DNA of 8,894 bases from an uncultured Granulosicoccaceae bacterium (GCA_937951695.1 CALFBL010000361.1:1-8894), one strand, 5' to 3'. Positions 1 through 7,561 are shown, counted from the stretch's first letter. Numbers and translations are program-made. Notes: generated from the letters alone by a model not told the origin.

Positions 1-360
1 TGCGGCATGGACGATCAGGCGCTGGAATTTTTCGCTTGGGGCGCACGCTCATGGGTATGCGCCGGATCAAACTTCGCACCTGAAGCTCATATCGCAATGT
101 ATCGAGCCTGTGCGGTAGAAGGGGATTTCAGCAAAGGCCGCCGCATCATGAATGCCATGCTGCCATTGATGCGCGTGCTGGAGCAGGGAGGCAAGTTTGT
201 TCAATGCATTAAACATGGCCTAACGCTTCGGGGTATTGATTGCGGCCCACCACGAAAACCGTTGCAGCCGTTAAACAAGGATGATAAGCGCACCTTGGCA
301 GAGACCATTCGAACCATGAACACCACCATCGATCGAATTACCGCGGAGACAAGTTCATGA
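1..360 (+). CDS. Dihydrodipicolinate synthase/N-acetylneuraminate lyase family protein (C-terminal part, cut by window edge)
   Basis: The reading frame is open from the first base, so this is the last 119 residues of a longer protein of about 300 residues whose start lies outside the window. The visible part matches the C-terminal third of the DapA/NanA class I aldolase family: a GMDDQALEFFAWGA segment (usual GDDAL...ALGG), then SNFAPE (usual N-V-AP), a helical PLMRVLEQGGKFVQCIKHG stretch, and a GPPRKPLQPL segment before the last helix. The Schiff-base lysine and catalytic tyrosine lie in the missing part, so the reaction cannot be assigned. Family members include aldolases, sugar-acid dehydratases and the hydroxyproline-pathway deaminase HypD. 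The stop overlaps the next start by four bases (ATGA), indicating translational coupling to the aldehyde dehydrogenase. The family call is firm; the substrate is unknown. Confidence 0.85.
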   Translation, partial: CGMDDQALEFFAWGARSWVCAGSNFAPEAHIAMYRACAVEGDFSKGRRIMNAMLPLMRVLEQGGKFVQCIKHGLTLRGIDCGPPRKPLQPLNKDDKRTLAETIRTMNTTIDRITAETSS

Positions 361-1862
361 GCGATTTACTGACCCACGAAGAGTATCAAGCTCTGGCAAC
401 GTCTATCACTTTGCCAAAGGCTGCGTTTATCGACGGAGGGTACCGGGCGGGCGCAGGCTCGGTATTGAACAGCATCAACCCGGCGACCGCGAAAACCTTA
501 GGTGACATTGCAGCCTGTAACGCCAGCGACGTTGATTTCGCCGTGCGCAAAGCGCGTGAAGCGTTTGACCAGGGACACTGGCGCAATCAAGCACCCGGTT
601 GCCGAAAACAGGTGTTGATTCAGGTTGCCAAACTCCTTACCCGTAACCGACGAGAGCTCGCTGTTATCGAATCGCTGGACAGCGGTAAACCCATCGCCGA
701 TTGCGAAACGGTGGACATTCCGGAGACCATACAAACCATTCTCTGGCATGCGGAATTGATTGATAAACTCTACGATCAAACAGCGCCCAACAGAGAGGAT
801 TCGTTGGCGGTAATCGTGCGTGAGCCGATCGGTGTGGTCGCAACGGTTTTGCCGTGGAATTTCCCGCTACTAATGCTTGCTTGGAAGATCGCCCCAGCGC
901 TTGCCGCGGGTAACTCAGTGATCGTAAAGCCTGCGGAACAAACCTCGTTTAGCGCGCTACGAATCGCCGAATTGGCCACCGAAGCCGGTGTGCCTCGTGG
1001 GGTATTGCAAGTGTTACCGGGGACGGGAGAGGCGGTGGGTGAACCGCTTGGACGGCACCCGGATGTCGATATGGTGAGCTTTACCGGATCAACCGAAACT
1101 GGTCGTCGGTTTTTGCACTACGCCGCTGACAGTAATTTGAAAAAAGTTGTGCTCGAATGTGGCGGAAAGAACCCCGCTATTGTGCTCGAAGATGCTGAGC
1201 ACTTGGATCTGGTGGCAGAACATGTGGTCAACGGTGCGTTTTGGAACATGGGGGAGAATTGTTCTGCCACTTCGCGTTTAATCGTCCATAAAAATGTGAA
1301 AGACAAACTGCTGGAACACATCGTCGCCCGCTGCCGTGAGTGGCGCACCGGGGATCCACTCGATCCCGCCAACCGAGTCGGGGTCTTGATCGATGCAGAC
1401 CACGTTAAAAAAGTGTCGAACTACTTAACACCTGGCGACAGCATACGCACGTTAATTGGCGGGGAATTCGACGGGGCGTATTTAGCTCCCACTGTGTTTG
1501 ATAATGTCCCAAGCGATCACCCATTGGCAGTGGATGAAATCTTTGGCCCCATCCTGTCGGTTGTCACCGTCGCCTCTACCGATGAGGCCTTACAAGTAGC
1601 CAACGCGTCAGCCTATGGCTTAAGCGCGAGCGTCTTCTCAGCCAATGGCAAACAGGCCCTGAAAGCCGCAAGAGCGATACAAGCGGGAACGGTGACGATC
1701 AACTGTTACGGCGAAGGCGACATCACCACCCCATTTGGTGGTTACAAACAGTCCGGATTCGGCGGCCGCGATAACAGTCTGCACGCGCACGATCAATACA
1801 CCGAGCTAAAAACCATCTGGATAGATCTCACCGACGCCGCCGATTCGGATCAAGTCGTATGA
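357..1862 (+). CDS. NAD(P)-dependent aldehyde dehydrogenase, PuuC/betaine-aldehyde-dehydrogenase-like
   Basis: This 501-residue protein has the normal length for the ALDH superfamily and oxidises an aldehyde to its acid with NAD(P)+. All core residues are visible: oxyanion Asn168 in LPWNFP, cofactor-binding Lys191 in VKPAE, the FTGSTETGR turn, general-base Glu267 in LECGGKNP, nucleophile Cys302 in GENCSATSR, and Glu394 in EIFGP. Numbering runs almost in step with ALDH2. The C-terminal QSGFGGRDNSLHAHDQYTE and the following TELKTIW segment resemble PuuC (gamma-glutamyl-gamma-aminobutyraldehyde dehydrogenase) and related amino-aldehyde enzymes. The start overlaps the stop of the lyase gene by four bases, and its own stop overlaps the methyltransferase start by four bases. 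In this setting it probably oxidises an amino-aldehyde or semialdehyde formed by the flavin oxidase or the lyase. A ketoglutarate-semialdehyde dehydrogenase role is possible but the C-terminus fits PuuC better. Confidence 0.93.
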   Translation: MSDLLTHEEYQALATSITLPKAAFIDGGYRAGAGSVLNSINPATAKTLGDIAACNASDVDFAVRKAREAFDQGHWRNQAPGCRKQVLIQVAKLLTRNRRELAVIESLDSGKPIADCETVDIPETIQTILWHAELIDKLYDQTAPNREDSLAVIVREPIGVVATVLPWNFPLLMLAWKIAPALAAGNSVIVKPAEQTSFSALRIAELATEAGVPRGVLQVLPGTGEAVGEPLGRHPDVDMVSFTGSTETGRRFLHYAADSNLKKVVLECGGKNPAIVLEDAEHLDLVAEHVVNGAFWNMGENCSATSRLIVHKNVKDKLLEHIVARCREWRTGDPLDPANRVGVLIDADHVKKVSNYLTPGDSIRTLIGGEFDGAYLAPTVFDNVPSDHPLAVDEIFGPILSVVTVASTDEALQVANASAYGLSASVFSANGKQALKAARAIQAGTVTINCYGEGDITTPFGGYKQSGFGGRDNSLHAHDQYTELKTIWIDLTDAADSDQVV

Positions 1863-3433
1863 ACGCCGGATCCATCGGGACCGAGCTTCCTGAAGGTCGC
1901 ACACGGCGTGGTGGGCGGGCTGCACTGCGCAAAAAACGCGCACAGCGCGACACCACGATGTTACCGTCGTTGAAACGCCGACTACCATTGACTGAACCGC
2001 TATCTGCAGAACAAGTTGAAAAAATCGATAACGCTTCCATGGCTATTCTGGAAGAGGTGGGGGTAGTCTTTCGCGACCACGAAGCCATTGCACACTGGAA
2101 GTCAGAGGGCGCCGATATTCGCGATGGCGATCGGGTGCACCTGGATCGCGCCTTAGTTCGAGAGCTCATTAAAACCATCCCAGCAGAATTCACTTACCAC
2201 GCACGAAACCCGCAACACCACCTGCCGTTCGGTAACGATCACAGCATCTTTGTCCCCATGACTGGGGCCCCGTACCTACGCGACCTTGAAGACAAACGTC
2301 GAAACCCCACACTAGACGATTTGGCAAATTTTCACAAACTTGCGCACATGTTGCCCTCGATGCACTCCAGCGCTCACCACATTGTCGAACCGATGGATCA
2401 TGTGGTCGCCCACCGTCACCTTCGTATCACCTACTCGTCCATGAAGCATTCGGACAAAACCTTCATGGGCATGACCACTTCCGGCAAGAACGCCGAAGAT
2501 GTGCTGGACATGTGCGCGATCCTGTTCGGTGACGATTTTCTCGACACACACCCGGTAGTCACCGGTAACTGCAACGGTAACTCTCCGCTGGTGTGGGACG
2601 AAACCATGCTCTCAGCCATGCGAGCTTTTAACCGGCGCAATCAACCCGTGTTGTGTTCTCCGTTTGTGTTGGGAGGGGCTAATACGCCAGCGTCGACCGC
2701 TGCGGCTGTAGCGCAACTGAACGCCGAAGCCCTGTCCGCGTTGGCCTACACACAAGTGGTCAGAAAAGGCTGCCCGGCTATTTACGGGCACTACCTGTCA
2801 ACGGTATCGATGGCGTCAGGAGCGCCAATGGCGGGAACCCCGGAAATCAGCTTGATGAATTTTATGATCGGGCAGATGGCACGTCATTATGATATTCCAT
2901 GGCGTACTTCAAACACGCTAGGAGGAGCCAAGACGTTTGACGCTCAAGCTGGCTACGAGAGCGCATCGACCTTGATGGCTGTCATGTTATCGGGTGCGAA
3001 TTACCTCTGGCACTCCGCGGGTTGGAACGAGGCTGGGATGCATTGTTCGATGGCGAAGTTTGTTGTGGACGCCGAGCAATGCGCCATGGCCTATCGTATG
3101 AGCGAGGGCGTGCAATGGGGGGATTTTGATGAAGCCCTGGCGGCGGTTCGAGATATTGGCCCGGGTGGGCATTACCTGGGTCACGCGCATACCTTGGCAA
3201 CTTTTAAAGACGCGTTTTTTATGCCGCGATTGTTTGATAACAACTCGTACGAACAATGGGTAGCCGACGGCAGAAAAGACATCACCGAACGCGCGCTCAT
3301 CGAAGCCCAATACCTACTGGACAACTACGATGAACCCAAACTGGACGAGGACATCAATGATGCGTTACTGGACTACATCGCCCGTCGAGAGCGTGAAATT
3401 CCAGCCGTTGATGCGCTAAATACTGACCACTGA
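1859..3433 (+). CDS. MttB-family (trimethylamine/betaine-type) methyltransferase, non-pyrrolysine
   Basis: The 524-residue product matches the MttB family (Pfam MttB), TIM-barrel enzymes that move a methyl group from a methylated or quaternary amine to a corrinoid protein. Recognisable features are a basic N-terminus (RTRRGGRAALRKKRA), the LSAEQVEKIDNASMAILEEVG helix, the HARNP segment, an EPMDHVVAHRHL...SDKTFMG block, and a long glycine- and alanine-rich C-terminal barrel with NTLGGAKTFDAQAG. No internal TAG is read through, so it is not a pyrrolysine MttB; it belongs with the non-Pyl relatives such as the glycine betaine enzyme MtgB. I chose the ATG that overlaps the dehydrogenase stop, because the Arg-rich leader is typical of the family; Met34 is the alternative. 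No corrinoid protein (MttC/MtgC type) or corrinoid-reactivating gene is in the window, so the methyl acceptor and the substrate are unknown. Confidence 0.88.
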   Translation: MNAGSIGTELPEGRTRRGGRAALRKKRAQRDTTMLPSLKRRLPLTEPLSAEQVEKIDNASMAILEEVGVVFRDHEAIAHWKSEGADIRDGDRVHLDRALVRELIKTIPAEFTYHARNPQHHLPFGNDHSIFVPMTGAPYLRDLEDKRRNPTLDDLANFHKLAHMLPSMHSSAHHIVEPMDHVVAHRHLRITYSSMKHSDKTFMGMTTSGKNAEDVLDMCAILFGDDFLDTHPVVTGNCNGNSPLVWDETMLSAMRAFNRRNQPVLCSPFVLGGANTPASTAAAVAQLNAEALSALAYTQVVRKGCPAIYGHYLSTVSMASGAPMAGTPEISLMNFMIGQMARHYDIPWRTSNTLGGAKTFDAQAGYESASTLMAVMLSGANYLWHSAGWNEAGMHCSMAKFVVDAEQCAMAYRMSEGVQWGDFDEALAAVRDIGPGGHYLGHAHTLATFKDAFFMPRLFDNNSYEQWVADGRKDITERALIEAQYLLDNYDEPKLDEDINDALLDYIARREREIPAVDALNTDH

Positions 3434-3444
3434 CCAACTCAATC

Positions 3445-4794
3445 ATGCGCGACATCGACAGAGCAGTGCGCCAATTACCCCGCGAGACTGGACCCGCTGC
3501 GTGGAACGCATTACTTCCTGAGGCAAAGCCGCGCGCGCAGCTCAACGAGAACCGGCGAGCCGATTGGGTCGTCATCGGGGCAGGGTTTACCGGCTTGTCG
3601 GCGGCGCGGCGTTTAGCCGAATTGCATACCGCTGACGATATCGTCGTGCTCGACGCACTGGGCGTTGCCGAGGGTGCCGCCGGCAGAAACTCAGGATTCA
3701 TGATTGATCTTCCGCATGTGCTCACCTCCGGCGATTACAGCAGCAACGAGGGAAACGATCGGTTCGACACGCGCTTAAATCGCGCCGGTATTGAGTACGC
3801 GATGTCGGCAAAGCACGAATTTGGCATGAGCGACGAAGCGATTGCCTTGACCGGGAAAATCAATGGTGCGGTGACCGCCAGAGGCGTTGCCAATAACGAC
3901 CACTACGCTGCCCTTTTGACCACACTCAATGAACCCTTTGAGCGATACGATAGCTCCGCGATGCGCCAGATTACGGGTACAAACTCCTACGTCGATGGCC
4001 TTTTTAACCCCGGTACCGCCATGATTCAACCGGCGATGTTTATCCGCGACTATGCCCGGGCGATTGAAAGTCAAGGAGTGCGCTTGTATGAGCGATCCGC
4101 GGTAACTCAAACGACTCGCAGTGGCAGGCATTGGGTTGTGAAAACAGCACAAGGTTCGGTGGAATGTGCGAACGTTATACTGGCTGTGAACGGTCATCTG
4201 GAAAGCTTTGGGTATTACGCCCGTCAACTGATGCACATCGTTACCTACGGATCCATGACTCAAAATCTTACACCCGATCAGCTTATACGCTTAGGCGGCC
4301 GAGCCCGATGGGCGTTAACGCCTGCAGACCCTCTGGGAACAACGGTACGCCGAATCAGCGGTACCGGTGGTGACCGACTCATTATCCGCAATCGTGTCAC
4401 GTTCAATCCAACGATGACAGCCAGTGACGCGCAGCTTCAATCGGCTGCACGCGCACACGATCGATCGTTCAAGGATCGTTTTCCGATGCTGAATGATGTG
4501 CGCATGGAATACCGCTGGGGAGGGCGCTTGTGCTTAAGCCGAAATGATGTGTCGGTGTTCGGTGAACTCGAACCCGGGCTGTTTGCCGCCTGTTGTCAGA
4601 ATGGGCTAGGAACGGCGAAGGGCACGATCAGTGGAAAGTTGATTGCAGAGTTGGCATCGGGTCTCGACGGCCATCTGATCGACGACTTAAAACACGCACC
4701 GGAACCCACACGACTGCCACCTAATCTGATCGCCCGAATTGGGGTGGGTACTGTTTTACGTTGGGGTGAATGGCGCGCAGGCAATGAGCTTTGA
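3445..4794 (+). CDS. FAD-dependent oxidoreductase, DAO family, PuuB/sarcosine-oxidase-like
   Basis: This 449-residue flavoprotein has an N-terminal dinucleotide-binding fold with the GxGxxG motif (Gly45, Gly47, Gly50 in VVIGAGFTGLSAARRLAE), followed by VVLDALGVAEGAAGRNSGFM, a segment I associate with PuuB-like gamma-glutamylputrescine oxidases and related amine oxidases of the DAO superfamily. Such enzymes oxidise secondary amines or N-methyl amino acids to imines, which hydrolyse to aldehydes. The C-terminal FAD-contact region is visible around CCQNGLGTAKGTISGKL. It is the first ATG after an in-frame stop at 3424 and begins 11 bases after the methyltransferase stop; no good Shine-Dalgarno is visible, so it may depend on coupled translation. 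With a PuuC-like dehydrogenase upstream, an amine-to-aldehyde-to-acid sequence is likely. The exact substrate (N-methyl amine, sarcosine-like compound or polyamine derivative) is not determinable. Confidence 0.87.
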   Translation: MRDIDRAVRQLPRETGPAAWNALLPEAKPRAQLNENRRADWVVIGAGFTGLSAARRLAELHTADDIVVLDALGVAEGAAGRNSGFMIDLPHVLTSGDYSSNEGNDRFDTRLNRAGIEYAMSAKHEFGMSDEAIALTGKINGAVTARGVANNDHYAALLTTLNEPFERYDSSAMRQITGTNSYVDGLFNPGTAMIQPAMFIRDYARAIESQGVRLYERSAVTQTTRSGRHWVVKTAQGSVECANVILAVNGHLESFGYYARQLMHIVTYGSMTQNLTPDQLIRLGGRARWALTPADPLGTTVRRISGTGGDRLIIRNRVTFNPTMTASDAQLQSAARAHDRSFKDRFPMLNDVRMEYRWGGRLCLSRNDVSVFGELEPGLFAACCQNGLGTAKGTISGKLIAELASGLDGHLIDDLKHAPEPTRLPPNLIARIGVGTVLRWGEWRAGNEL

Positions 4795-4834
4795 TTTTGG
4801 CGGTAGCATAGTAGCAGACTACACTGATCAATTC
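4795..4834. other. Short convergent intergenic spacer without a clear terminator
   Basis: Only 40 bases separate the stops of the FAD oxidoreductase (+) and the aldo/keto reductase (-). The best hairpin is a 4-base stem GTAG/CTAC at 4811-4822 with no T-run on either side. I see no intrinsic terminator, so the two convergent operons may overlap at their 3' ends or use Rho. Confidence 0.5.
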
Positions 4835-5770
4835 CTAAGGCCGAAAGTACTTTATACAATCTACCCGGGAAATCTCCCACCCCTCATCCAGTGCATTGAT
4901 AATGCTCTGTGGCAATTCGCCTTGCGTCACCGCGGTAAGATTGGCATTAAAATGTTCTACCTTGCTCGCACCCAGTATCACCGCATCCGATTTTTGGTTG
5001 TCCAGCGCTGAGTGATGCACCAACCATCTTAGCGCCGCGGTTGAAGGCGCAATGTTTTCATCCTTGCAGGCGTTTACGAACCTGTCGATCGCCTTGAAAT
5101 AGTCTTTTTTCCAATAGCGTTTCTGGTATTCCTTATTGACAGAGAAGCGACCTTCATCGGGTAGGGCGGACAAGCTGGTGTGCTTACCGCTTAACATCCC
5201 TCCAGCCAATGGGTTATATACGTAGAACGCGATATTGAATTCGTTTAGGCATAGCAGCAATTCGCGCTCGACATCACGCGTCAGCGCGTTGTACATGCCC
5301 TGATAGACAGTTGGCAGAGGATAACCCTCTCGCTCACAGATTCGATAAATATCAGCGACCTGCCACGCTGCGTAATTACTTACACCAAACCGCTTGAATC
5401 GGCCCGCTAGGTAATGCTCGTTGATTGCAGCGAGCGATTCTTCAATCGGTGTATCCAGGTCAGGCATATGCAGATACAGTAAATCAACTTTATCGACGCA
5501 AAGTCTTTCCAACGAAGTGGTGAATTGTTTGTCGATTGAGGTCTTGCCAAGTCCTGAGTCTCTGGGATTCACCTTGGTAGCCAGCAGGCAGTCATCCAAC
5601 CGACGCTGCTTTTCCAGTTTGCCCAGCAAACGTTCAGTATTACCGCTCACATACATATAGGCCGTATCGAGCTCATTGAATCCGGCCTTTTTAAAAGCGT
5701 TTATCATGACCGACGCGTCCTGCTGATCAACCTGATCAGCGAACGTCATACTGCCTAATACAATTTTCAT
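4835..5770 (-). CDS. Aldo/keto reductase, AKR7 (aflatoxin-aldehyde reductase)-like
   Basis: The 311-residue protein is a complete aldo/keto reductase, an NADPH-dependent TIM-barrel enzyme that reduces aldehydes or ketones. The catalytic tetrad is in place: Asp35 and Tyr40 in LDTAYMYVSGNTE, Lys66 in ATKVNP, and His101 in LLYLHMPD. The segments FGVSNYAAWQVADI, LPTVYQGMYNALTR, FYVYNPLAGGMLSGKH and DAVILGASKVEHFNANL, with the ending CIKYFRP, are close to the animal and bacterial AKR7 group (succinic semialdehyde/aflatoxin aldehyde reductases). An AAAGGG Shine-Dalgarno lies five bases upstream of the ATG. It is the last gene of the minus-strand set, 17 bases after the small membrane ORF. It probably reduces a carbonyl intermediate or detoxifies a reactive aldehyde made by the oxygenase pair upstream; that role is inferred from position only. 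Confidence 0.9.
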   Translation of the reverse strand: MKIVLGSMTFADQVDQQDASVMINAFKKAGFNELDTAYMYVSGNTERLLGKLEKQRRLDDCLLATKVNPRDSGLGKTSIDKQFTTSLERLCVDKVDLLYLHMPDLDTPIEESLAAINEHYLAGRFKRFGVSNYAAWQVADIYRICEREGYPLPTVYQGMYNALTRDVERELLLCLNEFNIAFYVYNPLAGGMLSGKHTSLSALPDEGRFSVNKEYQKRYWKKDYFKAIDRFVNACKDENIAPSTAALRWLVHHSALDNQKSDAVILGASKVEHFNANLTAVTQGELPQSIINALDEGWEISRVDCIKYFRP

Positions 5771-5775
5771 GTTTA

Positions 5776-5781
5776 CCCTTT
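5776..5781 (-). promoter_or_regulatory. Ribosome binding site of the aldo/keto reductase
   Basis: On the minus strand the sequence reads AAAGGG, five bases ahead of the ATG at 5770. It falls in the 17-base gap after the small ORF stop, which fixes the reductase start. Confidence 0.6.
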
Positions 5782-5787
5782 AACCAT

Positions 5788-5898
5788 CTACATATTGATT
5801 ATGACAGCGATGACGATCAAAAAAGCTATGAACCATGAGGCCGCGTTCAATCCGTGTATGGTTGGCGCAACCGTCTTATTGGCATTTTCCTGACTCAT
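5788..5898 (-). CDS. Putative 36-residue single-helix membrane protein
   Basis: An ATG-to-TAG frame of 36 codons lies in the otherwise unexplained 174-base gap between the HD-domain gene and the aldo/keto reductase. The protein has a polar N-terminal half (MSQENANKTVAPTIHGLN) and a hydrophobic C-terminal half (SWFIAFLIVIAVIINM) that would form one membrane helix ending at the C-terminus. A weak AGG ribosome-binding triplet stands about six bases before the start. Spacing supports it: 46 bases after the HD gene stop and 17 bases before the reductase start, with the reductase Shine-Dalgarno just behind its stop. I do not recognise the family. A small accessory subunit of a transporter or membrane enzyme is one possibility; a chance hydrophobic ORF is the other. 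Confidence 0.5.
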   Translation of the reverse strand: MSQENANKTVAPTIHGLNAASWFIAFLIVIAVIINM

Positions 5899-5944
5899 CG
5901 ATGACCTATTGCTTTGTTGACCTAGTCGGCTGATACGTTTTTGC

Positions 5945-6514
5945 TCAGGGCGCAGCCCGTTCCCCAAACGCCGGATCGCGCGTAAACACCTCTTGCAGCA
6001 TGGGCCGAAAGAACGTCAATGGCTCGCTCTGGTAAGCTGGGTCGAAGCAGTTCTCGTCGTAGCGCTCGCAAAACTCCACGGCCTCGTCGAACCAAGGGTT
6101 ATCTCGGTAGCGCTCACGGGTGTTTTTATCCAGACCCATTTGCTCACCGTAGTAGTACATCTGGAATACACCGTGAGTCTTTATAATCCAGTACAGTTTT
6201 TCATCGACGTAGGGCCGCAGTATAGAGGCCGCCAGTTCACTGTGGCTGTAAGGGGCGAGCTCATCGCCGATGTCGTGAATCAAAGCCGCCACCACATAAT
6301 CTACCGAACGAGCATCACGATGAGCTCGAGTGGCTGACTGTAACGAATGTTCCAGCCGGCTGATTTGATAACCACTCAATGACTCTTCTAGTTTTTCCAG
6401 AGCAGCTTCGATGCGTGCCGGTAACCCCTTCGCGTACTGAATTTCCAGACCATCCAGGAACTCATATTCGGCGGATGTACCGTCTTGCATTCGTGTAAAG
6501 CTAATTGATTTCAT
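5945..6514 (-). CDS. HD-domain protein, candidate PhnZ/TmpB-like diiron oxygenase
   Basis: The 189-residue product is a compact HD-domain protein with the full set of ligands expected for a dinuclear site: His56 (RLEHSLQSA), His80-Asp81 (ALIHDIGDE), His91, His114 (KTHGVFQ) and Asp153 (CERYDEN). The block GYQISRLEHSLQSA aligns without gaps to the corresponding block recalled for PhnZ, the mixed-valent diiron oxygenase that cleaves the C-P bond of a hydroxylated aminophosphonate. The spacing from the first His to the HD pair (24 residues) also fits. The residues aligned with PhnZ Tyr24 and Glu27 are Leu46 and Tyr49, so substrate handling should differ. A GAGAG ribosome-binding site lies eight bases before the ATG. 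It follows the PhyH dioxygenase by 69 bases on the same strand, as PhnY/PhnZ-type pairs do. A hydrolytic HD phosphohydrolase remains possible. Confidence 0.82.
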   Translation of the reverse strand: MKSISFTRMQDGTSAEYEFLDGLEIQYAKGLPARIEAALEKLEESLSGYQISRLEHSLQSATRAHRDARSVDYVVAALIHDIGDELAPYSHSELAASILRPYVDEKLYWIIKTHGVFQMYYYGEQMGLDKNTRERYRDNPWFDEAVEFCERYDENCFDPAYQSEPLTFFRPMLQEVFTRDPAFGERAAP

Positions 6515-6583
6515 TGACTAATCTCTCGTTAATCGGGTGCTACCACGGGCCGCTTACATAGTCTAAACACATCATCAATGTGG

Positions 6584-7561
6584 CTACGCGCACATTGGGT
6601 CGGTATTGTACGTCTCCCAACGTTCGTTGAACACAGCCTGTGTTGCCCCACTGGCAATGTCGCGACGAGCATTGTGCCAACGTTCAGACCAGTGCTCTGC
6701 ATTGCTCAACACCGCATCGGGTGTTTGAGTTGATCTTGCCAGAAAATCGGGAAAGCAGGTCCGTCCAGTGGTTTGGCCAGATGGCTGATAACGTAAATCA
6801 AAACTCCAGCGGATTGAATCGGTTTGATTAGGTCCGGCACCGTGCCAGGTTTTTTTATGCAATAACACGACACCACCAGCACCGACAGCAAGATCCACCG
6901 GCTGGTGATCCGACACCAGCGGCGATGGGATATAGATCTCCCCTGTGCCCGTGCTGCCCGGACAGTGTTTGGCCAAGTCAGGCCAGCGGTGACTGCCGGG
7001 AATAGCGCGCATGCAACCCATCTCGGGTGTTGCATCGCTCATGGCCACCCAAACGGTCAAAATAGCGGACGCCTCAGCGTCGGCTAGCACAACCGCGGCA
7101 TCCTGATGCCAGCCCGTCTGCGCTATATTCGAATTGCCCTGGCCCACAGCGTTCAAAGCACGCTCTGGAGGTTTGATACGAGTGTGCTGCACCGGGTTGG
7201 ACACCACTTCGGGGCCTACTATGGATTCTGCAATATCCAGAATGGCGGGGTGGGTGAGTAAATTGAAGACCGCGGGGCCGGCGTGGAAACCGGAGGAATC
7301 GGACAAATCGTGGCTCAGCGGTAGCGAGATGTCGAGAAACTCGTACGCATCCGGATCAGTCGTAATCAGCCGGGTAAAACGTTGTTCAAAGCTCATCGAT
7401 TCCCACGCCGTATCGGCATGACCCCGATCCCGGCCTAGGGCATTTATAAGCGCATCGTACTCTGAGACGATCGGCGCTCGATCCGATTCGCTCAGCACGT
7501 TTTGAAGAATCAAAAAACCGTCTTGTTCAAAATCCGCAATCTGTTGCTGATCCAGTTTCAT
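6584..7561 (-). CDS. PhyH-family Fe(II)/2-oxoglutarate-dependent dioxygenase
   Basis: This protein of 325 residues (331 if translation begins at the in-frame ATG at 7579) belongs to the phytanoyl-CoA dioxygenase family, which hydroxylates substrates using Fe(II), O2 and 2-oxoglutarate. Numbered from 7579, the iron triad is His158 and Asp160 in GWHQDAAV and His246 in KKTWHGAGPNQ, with Arg257 eleven residues on (SIRWSFDLRYQ) positioned to bind 2-oxoglutarate. The N-terminus QQQIADFEQDGFLILQNVLS is the standard PhyH opening. I prefer the start at 7561 because a GGGG run lies six bases upstream and MKLDQQQ is the usual beginning; the 7579 ATG has only a GTGAG two bases away. It is the first gene of the minus-strand set and is read divergently from the TauE-type exporter. 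With the HD-domain gene behind it, it probably supplies a hydroxylated intermediate. The substrate is unknown. Confidence 0.9.
   Translation of the reverse strand: MKLDQQQIADFEQDGFLILQNVLSESDRAPIVSEYDALINALGRDRGHADTAWESMSFEQRFTRLITTDPDAYEFLDISLPLSHDLSDSSGFHAGPAVFNLLTHPAILDIAESIVGPEVVSNPVQHTRIKPPERALNAVGQGNSNIAQTGWHQDAAVVLADAEASAILTVWVAMSDATPEMGCMRAIPGSHRWPDLAKHCPGSTGTGEIYIPSPLVSDHQPVDLAVGAGGVVLLHKKTWHGAGPNQTDSIRWSFDLRYQPSGQTTGRTCFPDFLARSTQTPDAVLSNAEHWSERWHNARRDIASGATQAVFNERWETYNTDPMCA

Noticed and set aside
1828..2193. 121-codon minus-strand frame opposite the 5' part of the methyltransferase gene
   Set aside because: Ser/Arg-rich composition typical of an antisense shadow; the opposite strand carries a clear MttB-family sequence.
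1859..3433. Pyrrolysine-containing MttB
   Set aside because: The frame reaches family length without an in-frame TAG, so no read-through is needed.
3775..4263. 162-codon minus-strand frame opposite the FAD oxidoreductase
   Set aside because: Long, but antisense to a well-supported flavoprotein, and its product shows no domain.
4811..4822. GTAG/CTAC hairpin between the convergent operons considered as a bidirectional terminator
   Set aside because: The stem is only four bases long and has no flanking T or A run.
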